Assembly (NCBI GenBank): GCA_037446115.1 | Contig: JBBIJF010000035.1 | Coordinates: forward strand, 1 to 42,548 | From: JANWXD01 sp037446115 | GTDB lineage: Bacteria; Acidobacteriota; Terriglobia; Bryobacterales; Bryobacteraceae | Direction of reading: 5' to 3' | Length of the DNA stretch: 42,548 nt | Shown: positions 1 through 6,844 of the stretch, piece after piece | Layout: every line of letters starts with the position of its first letter | How positions within the stretch are numbered: the first letter of the stretch is position 1 | Program-made: the position numbers and the translations under genes | The notes under the pieces: generated by a model | The model's database searches: none | What the model saw: the letters and a program-made list of their open reading frames with translations, nothing else | What the model was told of the DNA's origin: nothing

Positions 1-2
1 CC

Positions 3-155
3 GGCGAAGTGACCAAACGAACCCACCGGCTCCGCCTCGAAGAGATCTGGGCCGACCTCTTTGAACTCAACGAGCGCCGTGAGGGAGCCGCCTGGACCCG
101 CCGGCAGGCCCGGGAACGCTTCCCCTCTTACGCTGGCCCCGGCCTTACCGGCTAG
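3..155 (+). CDS. C-terminal tail of an unidentified protein (5' truncated by window edge)
   Basis: The third forward frame is open from the left edge to a TAG at 153-155, giving about 50 residues rich in Arg and Glu (contains RLRLEEIWADLFELNERREG) and ending in a short Pro/Gly tail. The composition fits a charged, mainly helical C-terminus. Nothing identifies the family, and the start lies outside the window. The 134 bases between this stop and the next gene show no clear feature. It could be a chance open frame, but the codon pattern (G/C third positions) looks like real coding sequence. Confidence 0.4.
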   Translation, partial: GEVTKRTHRLRLEEIWADLFELNERREGAAWTRRQARERFPSYAGPGLTG

Positions 156-289
156 AATCCACTCGCCCGGCGATGCAAAACGAACCCAAAGCTGCACTCG
201 GGGCGGCAAAGGCGTGACCTTTCTGAAAGCACCCTGCCTCCGCGGCGGCCCGGAACCCGACGGGTTCGGCGCGCTTCCCCTGCGCGCCT

Positions 290-976
290 GTGCTACCATG
301 CCTGCGGGGGCGTGTTGTGCGGTTTTGCGCGGCCCGTTCCGGTTTGCTCGGGCTGATTCTCCTTAGAGTTGTGCCCGGGCAGCCTGCCGCCGTGGTTCAA
401 GGGGTTCTCATTGAACAAGAGGGCACGCCCGTCTCCGGAGAACTCGCCGTCCGCAGCGTATCCACCTTCCACGTCTACCGGATCCTGTACGATGCCCGCA
501 CGGAGATTTACTTTGAGGGCCGGCCCTTCTCCATGGGGGACGCTCGTCTTGGCGACGTGTTCGAAGTTGCCGCCGAGCCTCCTCCGGGCAGCATCGGCAG
601 CCGGGCATTACAGGTGCGCGTGATCAAACGCGCCCCGGAGCCGCCCCTGCCGCCTCCCCCGCGCCGCCGCGTGCGTCCGCGCGCCGTGCCTTTTACGGAC
701 GAGCGCTTCCCGCGCGGCAACGTCACGGTGGCCGGGGTCGTAATCCGCGTAGACCCCGGAGCGCTGGTGCTGCGCACGCGTCGCGAAGGTGAAAAGACCT
801 TCGTCCTGCGCCCGGATACTCGCTACGTCGCCGGCGGTGCGCCCGCGGAACTCTCTGCACTCAGCGTCAACACGCCGGTGTTTGTCCGCGCGGGCAAGAA
901 CTTCAACCAGGAACTGGAAGTCTATCAGGTAATGTGGGGTGAGATTCTCGCGCGGCCGGGAAGTACCGCGCCTTGA
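290..976 (+). CDS. Secreted hypothetical protein with OB-like (DUF5666-like) repeats
   Basis: A 228-residue protein if the GTG at 290 is used. A GTG at 317 gives a cleaner signal peptide (hydrophobic SGLLGLILLRVVPG) and sits behind a G-rich stretch, so it may be the true start. After export the chain has two similar beta-rich halves joined by a Pro/Arg linker (PEPPLPPPPRRRVRPR). The second half (TVAGVVIRVDPGALVLRTRR, then a TRYV..GAPAELSAL..NTPVFVRA pattern) resembles the DUF5666 OB-like repeat, in which a short barrel is followed by a line describing a value or modifier. The first half has the parallel TEIYFEGRPFS..DARLGDVFEV. Cellular location is probably periplasmic or surface. No catalytic motif is seen and the function is unknown. 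It converges on the coiled-coil gene downstream. Confidence 0.7.
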   Translation: MLPCLRGRVVRFCAARSGLLGLILLRVVPGQPAAVVQGVLIEQEGTPVSGELAVRSVSTFHVYRILYDARTEIYFEGRPFSMGDARLGDVFEVAAEPPPGSIGSRALQVRVIKRAPEPPLPPPPRRRVRPRAVPFTDERFPRGNVTVAGVVIRVDPGALVLRTRREGEKTFVLRPDTRYVAGGAPAELSALSVNTPVFVRAGKNFNQELEVYQVMWGEILARPGSTAP

Positions 977-1130
977 GCCGCGACTTGCTCGTGCAATTTC
1001 TCAAAAGGAGTGCAACCCCGAGGTCAGCGCCGCCTCGGACCGGCAAGATCGCCTCCGAGCCGATCAGCCGGAAACGTCGTCTCTGGACGCCGCAGGCACG
1101 ATGGAGCACCGCCGAACAATCGCCAGCGGC

Positions 1131-1601
1131 TCACCGCGGAAGCCCGCGCAGCAGGGCGAACATGATACCCGCCAGCACAGCCACGTTGCCCACCCAGAAA
1201 GTAAAGGACCATTTCAGCAGGTCGGCTTTGACGCTGTGGATCTCGGTCCGAAGGCTGGACTCGACCCGGTGGAGCTCCTCGTGGAACTTGGATTCGACCG
1301 CGCTGATCTCCTCGCGAAGCTTGGATTCAACGCCGTGGATCTCCTCGCGAAGCTTGGATTCAACGCCGTGGATCTCCTCGCGAAGCTTGGATTCAACGCC
1401 GTGGATCTCCTCGCGGAGTTCGGCCTTCAGGGCGGCTGCCACGCGCTCGAGGTCGGCCTTGCTCGCCGCGCGGTGCTCGACGCTGGTGTCGATGTACTCG
1501 AGTAGCGAGCGGGCTTCCTCCTCGCCCAGCTTCGGCTTGAGCCTCTCGTAGAGTTCGAGCACTGTGGGCATGAGCTCATTCGGAGTATAGCGAAAATCCA
1601 T
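1131..1601 (-). CDS. Coiled-coil protein with 11-residue repeats and a C-terminal membrane anchor
   Basis: A 156-residue protein. Residues 1-45 (MDFRYTPNELMPTVLELYER...) are a small helical head. Residues ~50-125 form a coiled coil of six 11-residue units of the type KLREEIHGVES (a hendecad periodicity). The C-terminus carries one transmembrane helix (WSFTFWVGNVAVLAGIMFALL) and a short basic tail. The arrangement resembles the DUF1640/CCDC90-like class of short membrane-anchored coiled coils that are common near nuclease or toxin genes in other bacteria, but no partner is visible here. Three central repeats are identical at the DNA level (1314-1412), so the length of the coil may vary between strains. 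It is transcribed away from the NHL gene; the 149-bp gap at 1602-1750 should hold both promoters. The open frame on the opposite strand is a shadow of the repeat. Confidence 0.8.
   Translation of the reverse strand: MDFRYTPNELMPTVLELYERLKPKLGEEEARSLLEYIDTSVEHRAASKADLERVAAALKAELREEIHGVESKLREEIHGVESKLREEIHGVESKLREEISAVESKFHEELHRVESSLRTEIHSVKADLLKWSFTFWVGNVAVLAGIMFALLRGLPR
1314..1412. repeat. Three identical 33-bp tandem repeats inside the coiled-coil gene
   Basis: Units begin at 1314, 1347 and 1380, each reading gcgaagcttggattcaacg at its start on the plus strand, and are identical over all 33 bases. A diverged fourth copy lies at 1281-1313 and further decayed copies flank the array on both sides. 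Each unit encodes exactly one 11-residue hendecad turn on the minus strand, so copy-number change keeps the reading frame. Confidence 0.9.
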
Positions 1602-1704
1602 CCCAAAGTCTTCCGCACCCGGACGCGCCGGCTCCCGCGCCCGGATGCCTGTGTAAACTCCGGGCTGCGCGAAACGCGAACGCTCCGCGGGCCGTCAACA
1701 CTGT

Positions 1705-1713
1705 TGCTATACT
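1705..1713 (+). promoter_or_regulatory. Candidate extended -10 promoter for the NHL-propeller gene
   Basis: TGC followed by TATACT forms an extended -10 element 37 bases before the ATG at 1751. No good -35 hexamer stands 17 bases upstream (CCGCGG), which is acceptable for extended -10 promoters. Based on pattern only. Confidence 0.3.
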
Positions 1714-1750
1714 GGTCGTGTCCCCGTCCCAAAAGGTGTATCGCAATCGG

Positions 1751-4438
1751 ATGAAATTCCTTGCCTGCATATTGGCGGCCGGGCTTGCCGCGGGCGCTGA
1801 TTTCCGAACGGGACAGGCGGCGCGCGTCGTGATCGGCCAGCGCACCTTCAGCGCCCAGGACCCCAACTTCAGCGACGAGACCCTCGGCGCCGCCGGAGGC
1901 GTTGCCTACGCCAACGACATGCTCTTTGTGGCCGACGCAAACCGCGTCGGCGCCCTCCCCCTCAATCACCGCGTGCTCGTCTTCAAGAACCTGTCCGGCA
2001 TGATTCCCGCCCCCACCGATGAGCTCGACTTCGACCGCCGCTGTCCCGCCTGCCGGGGCAAAGCCACAGTGGTGCTCGGCCAGACGGAATTCACCAAAAA
2101 CGACCTCGGCCTCTCGCAAACCGGCCTGCGGCTCCCGACCGCGGTGGCCAGCGACGGTGTGCGGCTGGTGGTCGCCGACACCGACAACAACCGCGTGCTG
2201 ATCTGGAACCGCATCCCCGACTCGAACGGCGCCCCCGCCGACGTCGTCGTGGGCCAGCCCAACTTCAACAGCAATGCGGCCCCGCGACCCCCCAACAACC
2301 GCTCCCTCCGCGGACCGCAGGGCGTCTGGATCCAGGACGGAAGGCTGTTCGTCGCCGACACCCAGAACCATCGCGTGCTGATCTGGAACACCATCCCCAC
2401 CTCGAACGGCGCGCCGGCGGATATCGTGCTCGGCCAGCCCGACTTCAACACCTTCGTCCAGGATGACCTCACCCAGTCGCCCGTCAAACCGGCGGCCAAC
2501 ACCCTGCTCAATCCCGTTTCCGTCACCTCCGACGGCCAGCGGCTCTACGTCGCCGATCTCGGCCACAACCGCGTCCTGATCTGGAACTCCATCCCCACGC
2601 GCAACCAGCAGCCGGCCGACGTCGTCGTGGGCCAGCCCGATATGGAAAGCGCCGTGGCCAACAACGTTCAGAAGCTGTGCGCCCCCACCGGCAAGGACTC
2701 CGAGGGCAAGGACATCTTTCCCAGACTGTGCGGCGCCACCCTGGACTTCCCGCGCTTTGCCCTTTCCGACGGCCGCAGGCTCTTCATCTCCGACGGCGGC
2801 AACGACCGCGTGCTGGTGTTCAACAGCATCCCGACCGCCAACGGGCAGAGCGCCGACGCCGTGCTGGGCCAGCCTGACGCCCAGGTCAACCTGGCTTCCG
2901 ACAGCGCCGATCCCCTGCGCCGTTCGAGCGCCGACTCGATGCGCACGCCCATGGGGCTGGCCTGGGACGGCACGAACCTCTACGTGGCCGACCCCTTCAA
3001 CCGCCGCGTTCTGGTCTTCAGCCTGGCCGAGCCCGTTTTGCCCTTCACCGCCGTACGCAATGCCGCGAGCCTGCAAGTTTTTGCCACAGGCGCCGTCACC
3101 TTCTCCGGCGAAATCAAGGAAAACGACGAAGTCACCATCAAGATCGCTGACAAAGAATACAAGTACAAGATTGTAAAGGACGACACGTTTACGACCGTCG
3201 TCCAGAAGCTGGCCGAGACCATCAACGCCGGAGCCGGCGACCCGAACGTGATCGCGACGCCCAACACGGTGCTGGGTGCGATCATCCTCACCGCACGGCA
3301 GGAAGGGAAAGCCGGCGACGAGATCGAGTATTCCGCCTCGACCTCCGCGGGCGCCTCGATCCTCGTCACCACCGCCGGAGCGCGCCTCAGCGGCGGTCAG
3401 GACGCAGCCAAAATCGCGCCGGGTACGCTCGTCTCGATTCTCGGCGATAACCTCACCGACCAGACCGCCGCGGCGCCGCCCGATGCGGACCCACTTCCCA
3501 CCGAGCTGGCCGGCGTACAGGTGTACGTAGACGGCATCCGCGCCCCGTTGTTGTACGTCTCACCCTCGCAGATCAACTTCCAGGTGCCCTTCGAAGTTCT
3601 GGACACCACCAGCATCAACGCCTGGGTCCGCACGCGCTGGTCTGACGGCCGCGTCACCGTCACCAATCCCGTGGCCGTACCCATCATCAAGCAGAACCCG
3701 GGCATCTTCACCTTCGGCGGATCCGAACCGCGTCCCGGCGTGGTCTTCCACTACAGCAGTTTCGCCACAGGTACGATCTCAGTGGACGGATCGGCCAAAG
3801 CCGGAGATACGGCCACCGTCACCATCGAAGACCGGTCCTACACCTACACGGTCAAGGAAGGCGATACCCTGGCCACGATCCGCGACCGCCTCATCGAGCT
3901 CATCAACCAGGATCCGAAGGTCGAGGCCTTCCCCGCCGGCTTGTTTACCCGCATCCGCCTCCGCGCCCGCGTGGAAGGACCGGAGGGCAACGGCATCCGT
4001 TACTCGACCTCCGTCAGTTCCGGAGCCCAGGTGATCCTTACGCCCCTGAACGAAGCACTCTGCTGCGCTAACGTCGGCGGCAGCCTGGTGACCGAGGACA
4101 ATCCCGCACTGCCCGGCGAGACGATCGTCGTCTATGCCACCGGATTGGGATTGATCAAACCCGACGAGGCGCGCCAGGCGATCGTCACGGGCGAGAAGTA
4201 CAAGGGCCCGGCCTTCAACGAGCCCGTCGAGTTCGTCTCATCCCTGGCAGGCGGCAAGACCGCCAATGTGCTGTTTGCCGGCCTCAAGCCCGGAATGGTC
4301 GGCATATACGAGGTCCATCTGGAGCTGAACTCAGACCTTCCCACCAATCCCCTGACACAGCTGACCATCGCTCAGGATATCTACGTCAGCAACGTAATCA
4401 CCTTCCCGGTGTTCAATCCCAAGCCCCCGCAACAGTGA
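1751..4438 (+). CDS. Secreted NHL-repeat propeller protein with interrupted TIGR03437 domain
   Basis: The ATG at 1751 is chosen because it begins a signal peptide (MKFLACILAAGLAAGA); an in-frame GTG at 1718 would add 11 polar residues before it. The 895-residue product has about six NHL-type blades up to residue ~430, recognisable by LYVAD..NNRVLIWN.IP and G.PADVVVGQP.F. The TIGR03437 domain follows, with VRNAAS (437), IAPGTLVSILGDNL (555), LLYVSPSQINFQVPFE and VVYATGLG. Two related ~105-residue modules are inserted in it, at about 441-553 and 671-775, each with a TVTI.D..Y.Y.VK..DT segment followed by an INxDP-like stretch. The protein is exported and probably binds a carbohydrate or protein at the cell surface; no enzyme motif was seen. 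It is followed after 36 bp by galT on the same strand. Confidence 0.85.
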   Translation: MKFLACILAAGLAAGADFRTGQAARVVIGQRTFSAQDPNFSDETLGAAGGVAYANDMLFVADANRVGALPLNHRVLVFKNLSGMIPAPTDELDFDRRCPACRGKATVVLGQTEFTKNDLGLSQTGLRLPTAVASDGVRLVVADTDNNRVLIWNRIPDSNGAPADVVVGQPNFNSNAAPRPPNNRSLRGPQGVWIQDGRLFVADTQNHRVLIWNTIPTSNGAPADIVLGQPDFNTFVQDDLTQSPVKPAANTLLNPVSVTSDGQRLYVADLGHNRVLIWNSIPTRNQQPADVVVGQPDMESAVANNVQKLCAPTGKDSEGKDIFPRLCGATLDFPRFALSDGRRLFISDGGNDRVLVFNSIPTANGQSADAVLGQPDAQVNLASDSADPLRRSSADSMRTPMGLAWDGTNLYVADPFNRRVLVFSLAEPVLPFTAVRNAASLQVFATGAVTFSGEIKENDEVTIKIADKEYKYKIVKDDTFTTVVQKLAETINAGAGDPNVIATPNTVLGAIILTARQEGKAGDEIEYSASTSAGASILVTTAGARLSGGQDAAKIAPGTLVSILGDNLTDQTAAAPPDADPLPTELAGVQVYVDGIRAPLLYVSPSQINFQVPFEVLDTTSINAWVRTRWSDGRVTVTNPVAVPIIKQNPGIFTFGGSEPRPGVVFHYSSFATGTISVDGSAKAGDTATVTIEDRSYTYTVKEGDTLATIRDRLIELINQDPKVEAFPAGLFTRIRLRARVEGPEGNGIRYSTSVSSGAQVILTPLNEALCCANVGGSLVTEDNPALPGETIVVYATGLGLIKPDEARQAIVTGEKYKGPAFNEPVEFVSSLAGGKTANVLFAGLKPGMVGIYEVHLELNSDLPTNPLTQLTIAQDIYVSNVITFPVFNPKPPQQ

Positions 4439-4474
4439 ACGCCGCATGCGGTCTGTAACTCGGAGTAGTTCTCT

Positions 4475-5434
4475 GTGAGCGAGCTCCGCTGGCACCCCCT
4501 CCTGCGCCAGTGGGTGGCCATCACGACCCATCGCCAGGACCGCCCGCAACTGCCCGAAGACTGGTGCCCGTTTTGCCCCGGCTCGGGCCGCGTCCCGGAC
4601 CATTACGATGTTTACCTCTACCCGAACGACTTCCCCGCCTTCTCGCTGGACGGTCCGCCTTTTGAACCTTCCGGCGATCCGGCGGCGCTGTACGGCACAA
4701 CCGGCGCCCGCGGCGTCTGTGACGTCGTGCTCTATCACCCCGACCACAACCTGCTGCCTTCGCAGATTCCGGTCGAACACTGGCGCAAAGTCGTGGAGCT
4801 ATGGACCAACCGTACCGCGGAACTGGCGGCGCTCGACGACATCGCCTACGTCTTCGTCTTCGAGAACACCGGCATCGCCATCGGCGTCACCATGCCGCAC
4901 CCTCACGGTCAGATCTACGGCTTTCCGTTCCTGCCTCCGCTGCCGGCCGCCGCGCTGGCTTCGGCCCGCGACTACTACGAACGCCACGCCGAATGCCTCC
5001 ACTGCCGCATCCTGGCCGAAGAGGAGCGGGCCGGCGAACGCATGGTGAGCCGCAACGCGAGCTTTGTGGCGTTCGTCCCCTTCTTTGCGCGCTGGCCCTC
5101 CGAGGTGCACATCTACGCCCGCCGGCACCTGGCCTGGCTGCCCGACCTCACCGAAGCCGAACGCTCGGACCTGGCCGCCCTCATCAGCCTCATCCGCCGC
5201 AAGTACGACAACTTGTACGGATTCCCGATTCCTCTGATGATGCTCCTGCGCCAGCGGCCCACACAAGGCGCCCACCCCTGGTTCCATTTCCACGTGGAGT
5301 TCTACCCGATCCAGCGCAGCGCGACCAAGCTCAAGTATCTGGCCGGCGTCGAAAGCGGCTGCGGAACGTTCTTGAACGACACGCTTCCCGAAGAGCAGGC
5401 CCGCCTGCTGCGCGCCGCCGCGCCGGCAACCTGA
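4475..5434 (+). CDS. galT: Galactose-1-phosphate uridylyltransferase
   Basis: A 319-residue HIT-superfamily enzyme that moves UMP between UDP-glucose and galactose-1-phosphate in the Leloir pathway (cytoplasm). The catalytic HPHGQ is at residues 142-146, preceded by the typical FENTGIAIGVTMPHPHGQ context, and His144 should carry the UMP. Cys31/Cys34 (CPFC) and HPDHN near 88-92 fit the structural zinc site. The end of the family pattern, HPWFHFHVEFYP, is present near residue 270. Length is slightly short of E. coli GalT (348) but normal for the shorter bacterial forms. Start is a GTG behind CGGAG. Its stop TGA and the stop of the convergent sulfatase lie back to back in TGATCA, leaving no room for a separate terminator. 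Confidence 0.93.
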   Translation: MSELRWHPLLRQWVAITTHRQDRPQLPEDWCPFCPGSGRVPDHYDVYLYPNDFPAFSLDGPPFEPSGDPAALYGTTGARGVCDVVLYHPDHNLLPSQIPVEHWRKVVELWTNRTAELAALDDIAYVFVFENTGIAIGVTMPHPHGQIYGFPFLPPLPAAALASARDYYERHAECLHCRILAEEERAGERMVSRNASFVAFVPFFARWPSEVHIYARRHLAWLPDLTEAERSDLAALISLIRRKYDNLYGFPIPLMMLLRQRPTQGAHPWFHFHVEFYPIQRSATKLKYLAGVESGCGTFLNDTLPEEQARLLRAAAPAT

Positions 5435-6844
5435 TCACGCCGGCCTCGCCGCCCTCCAGCCTCCGCGAAGCAGCCCTCGCAGCTCTTCCTGTACCTGCGC
5501 GTGCCGGGGATCCGCTGCCACGTTCTGCAATTCGCCCGGATCCGTCTGGTGGTCGTAAAGCTCCACGCCGCGGCGGCCTTCATCCCATTCGGTGTACCGC
5601 CAGCGGGCCGTCCGCACCGAACGTCCGAGGTACTCCACGGGCTGAGGATCCGCTTCTCGTTTGCTGCCCCGGCTGGCCACAGTGAATGCGGCCTTCTTGA
5701 ACATCCGCTCGGGACGTTCAAGGATCGGTGCCAGACTTGCTCCCTCGACGCCTTCGGGCCGTGGCAAGTGGCATAGCTCCGCCAGCGTCGGGTAGAGGTC
5801 CACTAGCTCGACAAGCCCTCGCGCGCGGCGACCGCGACCAGCCGTCTGCGGTGCCCAAATGATCAACGGCACGCGCGCCGATTCTTCAAACAACGTGTTC
5901 TTGTGCCACAGCCCGCCGTGATCGCCCAAATGATAGCCGTTGTCACTCACGAAGACCACTACGGTGTTGTCCCAGAGCTTCAGACGCGTCAGCCCTTCCA
6001 GAAGCACACCGACCTGTGCGTCCATGAACGAGATACACGCCCAGTAAGCCAGACGGAATCGCCGCACGTCGTCCGGCGACAGCGGCACGGGAGGCGGGTC
6101 GAGATTGAGGGCCGCAGGCAGCAACCGCTCCAGATGCACGGCAGATGTCTCCGGCAGCGGAATACGATCGAGGCTGTACAAGTCGAAATACTTTTTCGGC
6201 GCAGCGTACGGCGCGTGGGGCCGACGGAATCCCGCCGCCACAAAAAAGGGCTTCCCGGCGCGCACAGCCTTCTCCATCAGTTCAACGGCCTTGCGCGCCA
6301 CAAAACCATCGGGCGTCTCCTCGTCTTTGGAACGAAGCATCGCCCACTCGAAGGTGTGCCCGGACGGTCCCTGTGCCGTGCCTCTCTCGAGCACCTCTTC
6401 CGGTGGAGGAGACTTGCCGAACTCACGGTGTTCTTCGTCCCAGGAACGGGGATCTTCGGCGTGCTCGCCGGTGTGGAACACCTTACCGGCGTGGGCGGTG
6501 AAGTAACCGTGTGTACGGAAATACTCGGGCAGCAGAACCGTGTCACCCAGGTGCTGTCGCGTCGGCGTGTCCAGGCTCCAGACCCGCGTGGTCTCCGGAT
6601 AACGCCCGCTCAAGAACGATACGCGCGAGGGCTGGCACAGAGGAAACTGGCAATAGGCGCGCTCGAAGACGACGCCGCGTCGCCCCAGACTGTCCAGCTG
6701 CGGCGAGCGAGCCACCGGGTGCCCGTAGCAGCCGAGGTCATTGTTCAAGTCGTCGGCGACGATGAACAGGACGTTGCGGCGTTCGGCCGGTCGCACGAAA
6801 ACCGGCCCCGAGATGACGCCGAGAAATTCGCGCCGTGTTGTCAT
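5435..6844 (-). CDS. Cys-type sulfatase, iduronate-2-sulfatase-like, with Tat-type signal
   Basis: A 469-residue type I sulfatase. The N-terminus MTTRREFLGVISG carries a twin-arginine-like signal, so export in folded form is likely. Metal ligands ADDLNND (D31, D32) are followed by the formylglycine signature C70-Q-P-S-R74 in LCQPSRVSFLSGRYP; Cys70 would be oxidised to formylglycine by an FGE or anSME located elsewhere. Other family landmarks are AGKVFH, GFRRPHAPY and VSDNGYHLGDHG, which match the iduronate-2-sulfatase branch; the real substrate cannot be read from the sequence. Its ATG overlaps the stop of the upstream fusion gene (ATGA), so the two are probably translationally coupled and act on the same substrate. 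Confidence 0.93.
   Translation of the reverse strand: MTTRREFLGVISGPVFVRPAERRNVLFIVADDLNNDLGCYGHPVARSPQLDSLGRRGVVFERAYCQFPLCQPSRVSFLSGRYPETTRVWSLDTPTRQHLGDTVLLPEYFRTHGYFTAHAGKVFHTGEHAEDPRSWDEEHREFGKSPPPEEVLERGTAQGPSGHTFEWAMLRSKDEETPDGFVARKAVELMEKAVRAGKPFFVAAGFRRPHAPYAAPKKYFDLYSLDRIPLPETSAVHLERLLPAALNLDPPPVPLSPDDVRRFRLAYWACISFMDAQVGVLLEGLTRLKLWDNTVVVFVSDNGYHLGDHGGLWHKNTLFEESARVPLIIWAPQTAGRGRRARGLVELVDLYPTLAELCHLPRPEGVEGASLAPILERPERMFKKAAFTVASRGSKREADPQPVEYLGRSVRTARWRYTEWDEGRRGVELYDHQTDPGELQNVAADPRHAQVQEELRGLLRGGWRAARPA

Noticed and set aside
1281..1430. CRISPR-like repeat array
   Set aside because: The 33-bp units are directly adjacent with no spacers and lie in frame within a coding gene.
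939..1551. Plus-strand open frames with repeats such as LLAKLGFNAVDL
   Set aside because: They are antisense readings of the 33-bp repeat array; the minus-strand reading gives a proper coiled coil plus a transmembrane helix.
1427..3076. A 549-codon open frame on the minus strand
   Set aside because: It is antisense to the NHL-repeat gene, repeats Val/Gly/Asp/His patterns mirroring the blade repeats, and has no recognisable domain; a GC-rich shadow.
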